From contig JAGWRH010000226.1 of NCBI GenBank assembly GCA_028876695.1, positions 1-10,958 of the forward strand: 10,958 nt of DNA, written 5' to 3'. Positions 1-6,880 of the stretch are shown piece by piece. Source of the stretch: Acidobacteriota bacterium. GTDB lineage: Bacteria; Acidobacteriota; Terriglobia; Acidiferrales; UBA7541. Position 1 is the first letter of the stretch. Each line of letters begins with the position of its first letter. The translations under genes and the position numbers were made by a program. The notes under the pieces are model-generated. The model was not told the DNA's origin, did no database searches, and saw only the letters and a list, made by a program, of their open reading frames with translations.

Positions 1-489
1 CTGGAAGGCCGCGAGTTGTCGAAACTGCCGGATGCCGAACGCGGCAGGGTCCGCAACCGTTCGCTCGGTTTCGTATACCAGTTCCATCACCTGCTGCCGG
101 AGTTCAGCGCGCTGGAAAACGTCGCGATGCCGCTCTTGATCCGCGGCACGCCGATCCCGGAGGCGCGCGAAAAGTCGAAAACGTTGCTGGAAAGGGTCGG
201 CTTGGGACATCGCCTCGAGCACAAGCCTGGCGAGCTCTCGGGCGGCGAGCGCCAGCGTTGCGCAATGGCACGCGCGCTGGTGACGCGGCCGGCGTGCGTG
301 CTGGCCGACGAGCCCACCGGCAATCTCGATTCCGCCACCGGCGAAGAAATCATGGCCCTCTTCGCGCGTTTGCACGAGGGCGGCAATACCATCATTCTCG
401 TTACCCACGAGCCCGATATCGCCTCGCACGCCCATCGCGCCATCCGCCTACGCGACGGCAAAATCGAGCGCGACGAACGCACCCGCTAG
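1..489 (+). CDS. lolD: LolD-type lipoprotein-releasing ABC transporter ATPase (5' end missing)
   Basis: This is the C-terminal 162 residues of an ABC ATPase that is open at the left edge; the Walker A half lies outside the window. Visible in order are the Q-loop inside FVYQFHHLLPEFSALENV (Q27 of the fragment), the signature LSGGERQR (79-86), Walker B with the catalytic Glu in LADEPTGNLD (about 101-110) and the H-loop His in LVTHE (about 136). The phrase YQFHHLLPEFSALENVAMPL is characteristic of LolD, the ATPase that powers LolCE-driven release of outer-membrane lipoproteins from the inner membrane. The usual length is about 230 residues, so roughly 70 are missing. A lolC/E-like permease gene would be expected upstream, outside the view. 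MacB-type and FtsE-type ATPases share the domain, but the Q-loop neighbourhood favours LolD. The TTG at position 16 is not a real start, because the frame is open from base 1. Confidence 0.88.
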   Translation: MEGRELSKLPDAERGRVRNRSLGFVYQFHHLLPEFSALENVAMPLLIRGTPIPEAREKSKTLLERVGLGHRLEHKPGELSGGERQRCAMARALVTRPACVLADEPTGNLDSATGEEIMALFARLHEGGNTIILVTHEPDIASHAHRAIRLRDGKIERDERTR

Positions 490-577
490 TCCCGCGGACT
501 CTCTCAATCCTATGTTAGGCTCACCGCAAATGGCCCCGCTTTGCTCGGCGAAGTACGCGGGTTCCCCTCTCGGGTAT

Positions 578-583
578 AGGAGG
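578..583 (+). promoter_or_regulatory. Strong ribosome binding site for the SPFH gene
   Basis: A perfect AGGAGG lies 8 bases before the ATG at 592. It is the strongest Shine-Dalgarno sequence in the window and fixes that start. The 102-base gap after the LolD gene (490-591) otherwise holds no clear promoter or terminator. Confidence 0.8.
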
Positions 584-591
584 CTTGCGAA

Positions 592-1449
592 ATGACCTTC
601 ATTACCGATATCGAAAAGCACCAGGGTCCCCGTCGCGATTCATTTTGGGCCAATCCGTTCGGCATCGCGATAGCGGTAATCGTCGCTGTGATTGTTCTCG
701 TTCTGCTTTTCGGTAGCTGGGCAACTGTTCCGGCGGGGCACCGCGGCGTCCTGATCACTTGGGGCGCGGCCAGCCCAAACGTGCTCGATCCGGGACTTCA
801 CTTCAAGCTGCCGCTCATCCAATCGATTGTGATTATGAACGTGCAGGTTCAGAAGAATCAGATCGACGAGCAAGCAGCCTCGCTCGATTTGCAGGACGTG
901 GAGACCACCGTAGCGACGAACTGGAACATCTTTCCGTCGGATGCTTCGTGGGTTTATCAGAACGTTGGCACCGAGGACATGCTGAACGACAAGATTCTTA
1001 AGCCGGTCGTGTCCAACGCCGTCAAAGCCGTTACGGCTCACTACAATGCGGAAGAGCTGGTCGAGAAGAGGGACTTGGTCCGCGGCCAGATTGAAACGCA
1101 AATTCGCACCGGTCTGAAGCAATATCGGATCAATGTCGACGTGGACGGAGTGAACATCACCAACTTCCATTTCAGCCAATCCTACGAGCAAGCCATCGAG
1201 CAGAAGCAGGTTGCCCAGCAACGCGCGCAGCAGGCTCAATACGAGCTGGACCAGGCGAAAATTGACGCGGAAAGGCAAGTCGCGACCGCGCAAGGGCAGG
1301 CGCAGGCTCAGAAACTCCTGCAACAAACTCTCACGCCGCTGATTATTCAGCAGCAAGCGATCGCCAAGTGGGATGGGCAACTGCCAACCGTCGTCGGCGG
1401 AAACGGCGTTTTGCCGATGATCGGAAACATCTCTGGAGGCTCGCGGTGA
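592..1449 (+). CDS. SPFH/prohibitin-family membrane protein (HflC-like)
   Basis: This 285-residue protein has a short cytoplasmic N-terminus, one hydrophobic segment (about 24-43) and then an SPFH domain beginning VPAGHRGVLITWG (46-58), with DPGLHFKLPLI at 66-76. Residues about 198-245 are rich in Gln, Ala and charged residues and should form the helical/coiled-coil part through which these proteins oligomerise. The tail KWDGQLPTVVGG (259-270) is typical of prohibitin-like bacterial members. SPFH proteins build ring- or cage-like membrane assemblies and often modulate proteases such as FtsH; a specific role cannot be read from the sequence. Only one SPFH gene is present, with no HflK-like partner beside it, so HflC itself is less likely than a stand-alone prohibitin homologue. 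The start is set by the AGGAGG at 578-583. Confidence 0.85.
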   Translation: MTFITDIEKHQGPRRDSFWANPFGIAIAVIVAVIVLVLLFGSWATVPAGHRGVLITWGAASPNVLDPGLHFKLPLIQSIVIMNVQVQKNQIDEQAASLDLQDVETTVATNWNIFPSDASWVYQNVGTEDMLNDKILKPVVSNAVKAVTAHYNAEELVEKRDLVRGQIETQIRTGLKQYRINVDVDGVNITNFHFSQSYEQAIEQKQVAQQRAQQAQYELDQAKIDAERQVATAQGQAQAQKLLQQTLTPLIIQQQAIAKWDGQLPTVVGGNGVLPMIGNISGGSR

Positions 1450-1526
1450 CGAGCAAATCCTGAGAAGCCGGCCTACCGCACAATTTCTGTCAGCGTAAAC
1501 GGAGTTCGCGAGGTGCAGAGAGCGGC

Positions 1527-1551
1527 CCCCAAAAAGCTTTGCTTTTTGGGG
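1527..1551 (+). terminator. Perfect 11-bp hairpin, terminator-like, after the SPFH gene
   Basis: CCCCAAAAAGC and GCTTTTTGGGG are exact inverted repeats around a TTT loop, about 77 bases past the SPFH stop codon. No separate U-tract follows the stem; the run of T lies inside the 3' arm. It could stop transcription of the SPFH gene, or it could be a copy of a dispersed palindromic repeat. I see no second copy in this window. Confidence 0.55.
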
Positions 1552-1635
1552 TGCTTACCCGGAACTCTCGATCCGAGTAGAACCGCACGTAACTCGCGGA
1601 AAACAAACAATCGACTGGCGACCTGCGCGAATCTT

Positions 1636-1663
1636 CGCGCAACACGCAATTGCGTCTTGCTCG
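1636..1663. promoter_or_regulatory. Extended inverted repeat upstream of the Crp/Fnr gene (candidate operator)
   Basis: The core ACGCAATTGCGT (1644-1655) is a perfect 12-bp palindrome. The symmetry continues outwards, with GCAA on the left and TTGC on the right at one-base mismatches, so that 24 of the 28 positions in 1636-1663 are paired. The site lies about 60 bases before the regulator's ATG, where an autoregulatory operator would be expected. It does not have the TGA-N6-TCA layout of Crp/Fnr sites, so another protein may bind it. The remainder of the 1450-1723 gap, apart from the hairpin at 1527-1551, shows nothing clear. Confidence 0.4.
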
Positions 1664-1723
1664 TTCGGCAGTCGAAGCGAATATCGGTCGGCTGGTGTAA
1701 GCTTCGGATCACGGAATCACACG

Positions 1724-2416
1724 ATGAGCGAAACCGTCGAAGCCATCTTGCACAAAACGCCTCTGTTCGCCGGGCTCAGCGACAAAGAGCGGTCGCTGCT
1801 GGCCGAGCGATTCATCCGCCGGCGCATTGGGCACGGCGAAATGCTCTTTGGCGAAGGCGATCCATGCATGGGACTGTTTCTGGTGGCCTCGGGCAAGATT
1901 CGCATCTTCAAAGATTCCCCGGACGGGCGCACGCAAGTGCTCGCGGTCGAGGGACCGGGAAGCTCCTTCGCCGAGCTGCCGGTTTTCGACGGCGGAGACT
2001 ATCCCGCGTCCGCATCGGCCATCGAAGACGCGGAAGTGCTGTTCATTTCGCGGCGCGATTTCCAGAATTTTTGCCGCGAGCATCCCGATTTCGCGCTGAA
2101 GGTGATCGCGGTCGTCGGTTCCCGTCTTCGGCGGCTGATCAACATCATCGAGGAGCTCTCGTTTACCACAATTCGCCAGCGGCTGATCGCGTTGATCGTG
2201 CGCCTGGCGCAGGCGAATGGCACGCACGCCGCGGGCGGGATTCGCGTCGAGATGCCCATGAGTCATAAAGAGCTGGCCGCGGAACTCGGCACCGTGCGCG
2301 AATTGGTCTCGCGCAATCTGGGGCGCTTGCAAGCCGAAGGCCTGCTCGAACTGGACGGGCGCGCCATTGTGATCAAGGATTTGGCGGGACTCCAGCGCGA
2401 GCAGAACGCGCCGTAG
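1724..2416 (+). CDS. Crp/Fnr-family transcriptional regulator, DNR-like
   Basis: This 230-residue, full-length family member has an N-terminal cyclic-nucleotide-binding-like beta-roll (about 10-125, including GEGDPCMGLFLVASGKIRIF), a dimerisation helix (about 125-155) and a C-terminal winged helix. The recognition helix reads GTVRELVSRNLGRLQ, with E193, S196 and R197 in the E-x-x-S-R arrangement of FNR-class proteins, which contact a TGA half-site. Only two cysteines are present (C48 and C117) and there is no N-terminal Cys cluster, so it should not carry the oxygen-sensing [4Fe-4S] cluster of FNR. The stretch SSFAELPVFDGGDYPASA resembles the DNR/NnrR nitric-oxide regulators, some of which bind haem; this is a family-level inference. 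The location upstream of ric and nnrS fits NO-dependent control. The start ATG has only a weak GGA eight bases upstream. The amidohydrolase follows 36 bases later and may be co-transcribed. Confidence 0.85.
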   Translation: MSETVEAILHKTPLFAGLSDKERSLLAERFIRRRIGHGEMLFGEGDPCMGLFLVASGKIRIFKDSPDGRTQVLAVEGPGSSFAELPVFDGGDYPASASAIEDAEVLFISRRDFQNFCREHPDFALKVIAVVGSRLRRLINIIEELSFTTIRQRLIALIVRLAQANGTHAAGGIRVEMPMSHKELAAELGTVRELVSRNLGRLQAEGLLELDGRAIVIKDLAGLQREQNAP

Positions 2417-2452
2417 CGGGCCAGATCAATGGAGCGTGAAAAGAGAGAGGCG

Positions 2453-4126
2453 ATGAAAATTTGGGCTCGGTTTCTGGGATTGATGTTTTTACTCGCGGCC
2501 GTCCTGGCGCTTCCGGTTCGCGCGCAAGATTACTGCGCTTGGGACCACAGCTTGCGTCTCGTCAACGGACGGATTCACACCATGGACGCGAGCGACCGCG
2601 TCGTGAGCGAGGCGACCATTCAGGAAGGGCGCTTCGCCTTCATCGGTCCGGTGGGCAATCACAAGCTCAGCCCTTGCACAAAAACCATCGATCTGCACGG
2701 GCGCACGGCCGTGCCAGGATTGATCGACAATCACGATCACTTCGTATTGTTGAGCAATCGTCCCGGCTACGAAGTGCAGCTCGAAGGAATCACCACCATC
2801 CCCGCAGCGCTCGAAGCCTTGCGCAAGCGCGCGCAGGAGATTCCCAGCGGCGCGTGGGTGCTCACCATCGGCGATTGGCTTCCGCGGCAGTTCATCGAGA
2901 AGCGCCCGCCCACTCTGGCCGAACTCGATCGCGCGTTGCCCGGCCATCCTGTATTCCTGTGGCCCGGTTTCCAACCGGCAGTGACCAACAGCCTGGGGAA
3001 GAAATTTTTCGAGAGCAAAGGCGTCGCCGTGAGCGATGCGGGAGTGATTGGTCCGCGCGACACGGGAGCGGCAATGAACGCATTGCGCAGCATTTGGACT
3101 CCCGAAGATGCTGTCCAAGGCGCGCTCTTCGCGCAATCCTACGTACTGAGCCACGGGCTAACGACCGTGCAGGATGGCGGCGTGTTTCCTCTCGCCGGAA
3201 GCCCCGACCTGCTCGATTCGGATCAGACCAACATGCTGGCCAGCTGGAATCCGTGGACCGCGCGCGACCCCATCATCGCTCTCTATCACCGGCACAAATT
3301 GGACGTGCGCGTGCGTTTCCAATTGCGCGGCGAAGACACGACCATGGCGCTGCCGATCCTGAAGCAGCGCCTGGACAATCTCTACCCGGATTTTGGCGAC
3401 GACATGGTGAGGAACTCGGAAATCGGCGAATACGCGGTGTCCTGGTACACCTACGACTGGCAGCACGGCCAAGGGCCCGCCAATTTCCAGGCGGCGCTCG
3501 AAATGATCGCCAAGCGCGGCTGGCCCTTCATGCAACACACGCTTTCGCTGAAAGAAGTGCAGTTCACCGCGAAAAACTACGAGGCGGTGAACGCAGTCAC
3601 GCCCATAACGGGTTTGCACTGGTCCATCGCGCATGTGCCGCAGATCGATCAGCCGACGCTCGAAGCCATGAAGAAGCTCAACGTGGGATTGGCACTCCAC
3701 GGCTGGAGATATCTGCAAGGGCGCCAGGGCACGCCGGTGAGCATTCCGGCGGGTCCGCCCTATCGCACGATCTTAGATAGCGGCATCCACGTTGGCGCAG
3801 GCTCGGACGGCGGTGACATTTCCGAAATCGATCCGTGGTTCGACATCTTCTACATGGTCACAGGAAAAGACATCACCGGAGAAATGATCAACGCCGGCGA
3901 GCAGGTCACTCGCGAGCAGGCGCTGCGCATGTACACCGCCGACAATGGCTGGTTCTTCCGCGAGGAAAACGAACTGGGCTCGATCGAGCCAGGTAAGCTG
4001 GGCGATCTGGTGGTGCTCAGCGACGATTATTTTGATCCTCGAAAGGTGCCCGATGAACAGATTACGAAACTCAAGTCTGTGCTGACGATCGTCGGCGGCC
4101 GCGTGGTTTCGAGCGACCTGCACTAG
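2453..4126 (+). CDS. Secreted amidohydrolase, YtcJ-like (amidohydrolase family 3)
   Basis: This protein of about 557 residues begins with a classical signal peptide: MKIWAR, a hydrophobic core and a likely cleavage after V-R-A at residue 24, so it should act in the periplasm or outside the cell. The mature part has the amidohydrolase N-terminal beta-sandwich, then VPGLIDNHDHF with metal-ligand pair H94 and H96, further candidate ligands H362 (MQHTL) and H394 (IAHV), and D452 in GAGSDGG. The C-terminal GSIEPGKLGDLVVL is the usual family ending. The family normally has HA-x-GD around the third ligand; here it reads MQHTLSLKE, so this is a divergent branch and the substrate cannot be inferred. 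I chose the ATG at 2453, behind a GA-rich AGAGAGAGG, because it starts the signal peptide directly. The ATG at 2429 would add eight charged residues and remains possible. Confidence 0.82.
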   Translation: MKIWARFLGLMFLLAAVLALPVRAQDYCAWDHSLRLVNGRIHTMDASDRVVSEATIQEGRFAFIGPVGNHKLSPCTKTIDLHGRTAVPGLIDNHDHFVLLSNRPGYEVQLEGITTIPAALEALRKRAQEIPSGAWVLTIGDWLPRQFIEKRPPTLAELDRALPGHPVFLWPGFQPAVTNSLGKKFFESKGVAVSDAGVIGPRDTGAAMNALRSIWTPEDAVQGALFAQSYVLSHGLTTVQDGGVFPLAGSPDLLDSDQTNMLASWNPWTARDPIIALYHRHKLDVRVRFQLRGEDTTMALPILKQRLDNLYPDFGDDMVRNSEIGEYAVSWYTYDWQHGQGPANFQAALEMIAKRGWPFMQHTLSLKEVQFTAKNYEAVNAVTPITGLHWSIAHVPQIDQPTLEAMKKLNVGLALHGWRYLQGRQGTPVSIPAGPPYRTILDSGIHVGAGSDGGDISEIDPWFDIFYMVTGKDITGEMINAGEQVTREQALRMYTADNGWFFREENELGSIEPGKLGDLVVLSDDYFDPRKVPDEQITKLKSVLTIVGGRVVSSDLH

Positions 4127-4176
4127 CGTCTACCTTTTGGTTATCGGGGACCTTGCCGTGAGGCGACGGTCGAGCG

Positions 4177-4192
4177 CCCGATTATCATCGGG
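4177..4192. promoter_or_regulatory. Palindrome CCCGAT-TATC-ATCGGG, operator or short hairpin
   Basis: A perfect 6-bp inverted repeat surrounds a 4-base centre. It covers the whole predicted -35 element (4182-4187) of the promoter for the small protein that follows, which is where a repressor would bind. It could also be a weak hairpin ending the amidohydrolase transcript, but there is no U-tract. Confidence 0.4.
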
Positions 4193-4210
4193 ACAGCGCG
4201 GCGTTATACT
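4182..4210 (+). promoter_or_regulatory. Predicted sigma-70-type promoter before the small unknown gene
   Basis: The -35 TTATCA (4182-4187) matches 4 of 6 consensus bases. It is separated by exactly 17 bases from the -10 TATACT (4205-4210), which matches 5 of 6. Transcription would begin near 4217, only about three bases before the ATG at 4220, so the message would be almost leaderless for that start. This is the best-looking promoter in the window. Confidence 0.5.
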
Positions 4211-4219
4211 CGATCCGAA

Positions 4220-4621
4220 ATGACGGGCCTCATTATCATTTGCTTTGTTCTTTTCGTCGTTTTCCTGCTGCCTTTCGATCGGCGCTTTATCGAGGGATAT
4301 ATCATGAAGATCGGCGCCAAACGCGCGGAGCCGGCGGCGGGCGACGGCTTCCGTGAAGCGCCAATGCGCGGCGGTTCATACACCCGGCAACTGTGCAAAA
4401 TGCTTAAACTCGAGGTGGTGAGTTTTTCGCGGCGCAAGTTCATCTTCGGCTCGCGTCGCGTGGACGTGGCGATCGGGCGGTGGAACAAAGAGGCCCAGGA
4501 GTTCGAGATTGTTACGCCATGGTGCCCGACGTGGGAGGGCTTGGAGGAAGAGGCTCGTCGGGCCGTGAAAGCATTCCGGGGAATGGTCGACGCGAAACAC
4601 CGCGGCACATCAAACGTCTGA
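4220..4621 (+). CDS. Small protein of unknown function, possible N-terminal membrane anchor
   Basis: I do not recognise this 133-residue protein. Residues about 4-18 (LIIICFVLFVVFLLP) would form one membrane segment or anchor. A basic soluble part follows, with a conserved-looking core about 55-110 (KLEVVSFSRRKFIFGSRR, then IVTPWCPTWEGLEEEARR). Two starts compete. ATG 4220 has no Shine-Dalgarno but sits about three bases after a predicted transcription start. ATG 4304 has GAGGG seven bases upstream and would give a soluble 105-residue protein without the anchor. The gene lies between the amidohydrolase and ric, 115 bases before the latter, in the same direction. Its coding nature is supported by an uninterrupted frame that fills the gap between neighbours, but no homology is known to me. 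Confidence 0.6.
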   Translation: MTGLIIICFVLFVVFLLPFDRRFIEGYIMKIGAKRAEPAAGDGFREAPMRGGSYTRQLCKMLKLEVVSFSRRKFIFGSRRVDVAIGRWNKEAQEFEIVTPWCPTWEGLEEEARRAVKAFRGMVDAKHRGTSNV

Positions 4622-4645
4622 GCCAGACCAGCAGCGGTGCGGAAG

Positions 4646-4677
4646 ACTCCCTGGATGCGGTCTGCCAGGCGGGGAGT
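4646..4677 (+). other. Imperfect hairpin between the small gene and ric
   Basis: ACTCC-CTGG (4646-4654) can pair with CCAG (4665-4668) and GGAGT (4673-4677), leaving a four-base bulge and a ten-base loop. A competing pairing, CAGACC (4624-4629) with GGTCTG (4659-4664), uses part of that loop. It may end the upstream transcript; no U-tract follows. Confidence 0.25.
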
Positions 4678-4688
4678 GACTTAGGTCA
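4677..4688. promoter_or_regulatory. TGAC-TTAG-GTCA site, candidate Crp/Fnr-family operator for ric
   Basis: TGAC and GTCA form a perfect inverted repeat around TTAG, giving the TGA-N6-TCA core shared by CRP, FNR and DNR sites. It ends 48 bases before the ric ATG. If bound as a class II activator site, the transcription start would fall near 4724, just before the AGAGG at 4726-4730. The outer bases (G and T) do not match the FNR consensus TTGAT-N4-ATCAA, so affinity is uncertain. Confidence 0.45.
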
Positions 4689-4736
4689 TAGCCAGCGCCT
4701 CGCCCGCGTCGGAAACTACGACCCGAGAGGTGGAAA

Positions 4737-5465
4737 ATGGACATTACCAGCGATATCAAAGTCGGTGAACTGGCGGCCTCGAACCCCAACGCCACGCGCG
4801 TATTGGAGCAGGCGGGCGTCGATTATTGCTGCGGCGGACACGAGTCGCTTCACGACGCGTGCATGCATGCGGGCGTCTCCGAGGAAGAGATCCTGACGCG
4901 ACTGCGCGAAAACCAGGCGACGGTCGGCGAAAACGACCGGAGCTGGCTATCGGCGCCGCTCGCTGAATTGACCGAGCACATTCGCACCAAGCATCACGGT
5001 TACGTCCGCGAAGCGATCCATCGGATTCAGCCGCTGGCCGCCAAGGTGAAAGGACGGCATGGCGCGAACCACGGCGAGCTCGCCGGGATCGAGGAGCTCT
5101 TCGCGCAAGTAGCGCGCGAGATGAGTGCGCACATGCAGAAAGAAGAAATGATCCTGTTTCCGTATATCGAAGGGATCGAGCGCGCGGCGAACGGGCAGGA
5201 AACGATCGAACGGCCGTTTTTTCAGACCGTGCGTAACCCGGTGCACGCCATGATGCAGGAGCACGATGCGGCTGCCGCGCTGGTGCGGCAAATTCGCGAG
5301 AAGAGCTCCGGCTATCAAACTCCCGCGGACGGATGCATGAGTTATCAGGCGCTGTATCGGGAACTGCAGCAGTTCGAAACCGATTTGCACCAGCACGTGC
5401 ATCTCGAAAACAACATTCTCTTCCCGCGCGCCGTGGAGCTGGAGCCGAAGGTGGGGCTCGTCTGA
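4737..5465 (+). CDS. ric: Ric/ScdA/YtfE di-iron iron-sulfur cluster repair protein
   Basis: This 242-residue protein has the full two-part architecture of the family. The N-terminal ScdA_N domain carries the DYCCGG motif (C31 and C32), beginning with SDIKVGELAASNP. The C-terminal hemerythrin-like four-helix bundle supplies His and Glu for a non-haem di-iron centre. Candidate ligands are H81 (EHIRTKHH), H132 and E136 (HMQKEEMILFP), H170 or H176 (PVHAMMQEHD), and H220 or H222 with E224 (HQHVHLENNILFP). Ric proteins restore iron-sulfur clusters damaged by nitric oxide or oxidants, in the cytoplasm. The start is supported by AGAGG six bases upstream. nnrS begins 13 bases after the stop, so the two are almost certainly one transcript. 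The TGA-N6-TCA site upstream suggests control by a Crp/Fnr-type regulator such as the one at 1724-2416. Confidence 0.93.
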   Translation: MDITSDIKVGELAASNPNATRVLEQAGVDYCCGGHESLHDACMHAGVSEEEILTRLRENQATVGENDRSWLSAPLAELTEHIRTKHHGYVREAIHRIQPLAAKVKGRHGANHGELAGIEELFAQVAREMSAHMQKEEMILFPYIEGIERAANGQETIERPFFQTVRNPVHAMMQEHDAAAALVRQIREKSSGYQTPADGCMSYQALYRELQQFETDLHQHVHLENNILFPRAVELEPKVGLV

Positions 5466-5478
5466 GCGATTGCCGCGA

Positions 5479-6867
5479 ATGATTTCGAAGGTACAGGGCG
5501 AGTCTCCCCCGGAGCCCGCGAGCTTTCGCAGCCTCTCACCGGCGGCGATTATGGATATCGCGCGCGCCCGCGAGCAAGCGCTTGCGCGCGTGCTGATGGC
5601 CTACGTCAGCACCGGCCTGATTTTTATGCTTCTGCCGGGGACGTTTCTCGGGGTGTGGAATCTCCTGCAGATCAGCGGGCGCGAAAGCGCGGGCTCCGTT
5701 TCGCCGGCGTGGTTGCAGGCGCACGGCCACGCGCAGATTTTCGGCTGGATCGGCAGCTTTATTATCGGGATCGGATTCCATTCGATTCCGAAGCGGCGCG
5801 GAGATCAGCCGCCTCCGACGCGCGCGGCGTGGATCTGCTGGGTCGGCTGGACGACCGGCGTGGCGATGCGCTGGACGGCGAACATCTATCCGTGGCACTG
5901 GCAGACGTTGTTGCCGGTTTCCGGAGTGCTGGAGCTCGGAGCGTTCCTATTTTTCTTCGCGACAGTTTCGCGGCATCGGCCCGAAGACGCGGGACAGAAG
6001 AAGCTCGAGCCGTGGATATGGGCCGTTATTGCCGCGAGCAGCGGATTTTTTCTGGCGCTGGCGGCGAATCTGGCCGCGTGCTTTTGGCTGGCGTGGCGAG
6101 GTTCCAGCCCGGCGCTGCCGCACGTGCTCGACCAGCGGTATCTGGCGCTGATTACATGGGGATTTCTGGTCCCGTTCATCTGGGCATTCAGCGCCCGGTG
6201 GATGCATATTTTCCTGGGACTGCGCCCGACGCGCACGCCATTACTCGCGGCCGCGGTAGCCGTGAACTTCGCGGGAGTAGCGTCCGCGATATTCGGCGGC
6301 GAAAAGCTGGCGGCGATTTTGCTGATCGCCGGAGCGGGTCTGGCGATTGCCGCGATGCGCATGTTCGAGCCGGCTATTCGCGAGCCGAAGATCCGGGGCC
6401 TGCATGCGAGCTTCCCGTATTTTGTGCGGCTGGCGTACGCGTGGATGCTGATCGCTGCGCTTCTTGAGGCGGCTGCGGTCCGATGGGACACGTCCGGCGG
6501 CTTCTGGGGCGCATCGCGGCATGCGCTGACGGTGGGCTTCATCGCGATGATGGTGCTGTGCGTGGGGCAGCGGATTCTGCCCGCGTTCGCGGGGATGCGA
6601 TTGCTGTGGAGCACGCGGCTGATGTTTGCCGGGCTGCTGCTGCTCGGCGTCGGCTGCGTACTGCGCGTTTCGTCCGAGGTGCTCGCGTACCAGGAGTATG
6701 CCGGCTGGGCGTGGAGCGTGCTGCCGATTTCCGCGGTTCTGGAGCTGTTGGGAGTCACCAGCTTCGCGGTGAATATCTTCGGGACGTTTATTTTGCAGCC
6801 GAGTCACGCGGTGCGGCAGCCGATGACGATCGAACTCGAGCAGCACGCCTCGCCGCAGGTGCGGTAG
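5479..6867 (+). CDS. nnrS: NnrS-family polytopic membrane protein
   Basis: This protein of about 462 residues consists largely of hydrophobic segments (about 12 by eye) after a 35-residue soluble N-terminus. NnrS-like features are the His-rich AHGHAQIFGWIGSF (H82 and H84) followed by GIGFHSIPKR, and SRHALTVGFIAMMVL (H348) followed by GQRILPAFAGMRLL. NnrS proteins sit in the inner membrane, are reported to bind haem and copper, and protect cells against nitric-oxide stress or support denitrification; they are commonly co-regulated with Ric. The gene follows ric by 13 bases and is probably translationally coupled, with no good Shine-Dalgarno of its own. I chose ATG 5479; a TTG at 5470 or the ATG at 5551 (just before the basic helix DIARAREQ) are alternatives. 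The protein is somewhat longer than the roughly 400 residues usual for NnrS. Confidence 0.85.
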   Translation: MISKVQGESPPEPASFRSLSPAAIMDIARAREQALARVLMAYVSTGLIFMLLPGTFLGVWNLLQISGRESAGSVSPAWLQAHGHAQIFGWIGSFIIGIGFHSIPKRRGDQPPPTRAAWICWVGWTTGVAMRWTANIYPWHWQTLLPVSGVLELGAFLFFFATVSRHRPEDAGQKKLEPWIWAVIAASSGFFLALAANLAACFWLAWRGSSPALPHVLDQRYLALITWGFLVPFIWAFSARWMHIFLGLRPTRTPLLAAAVAVNFAGVASAIFGGEKLAAILLIAGAGLAIAAMRMFEPAIREPKIRGLHASFPYFVRLAYAWMLIAALLEAAAVRWDTSGGFWGASRHALTVGFIAMMVLCVGQRILPAFAGMRLLWSTRLMFAGLLLLGVGCVLRVSSEVLAYQEYAGWAWSVLPISAVLELLGVTSFAVNIFGTFILQPSHAVRQPMTIELEQHASPQVR

Positions 6868-6880
6868 CAGTTCCCTTTTC

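Noticed and set aside
1513..2268. A 251-codon plus-strand frame crossing the hairpin and the regulator gene
   Set aside because: It runs through the terminator-like hairpin and then reads the regulator out of frame; the translation is Arg-rich and not protein-like.
5886..6758. A 290-codon open frame on the minus strand inside nnrS
   Set aside because: Low-complexity Ala/Arg/Ser-rich translation mirroring the nnrS codons; no ribosome binding site and no family resemblance.
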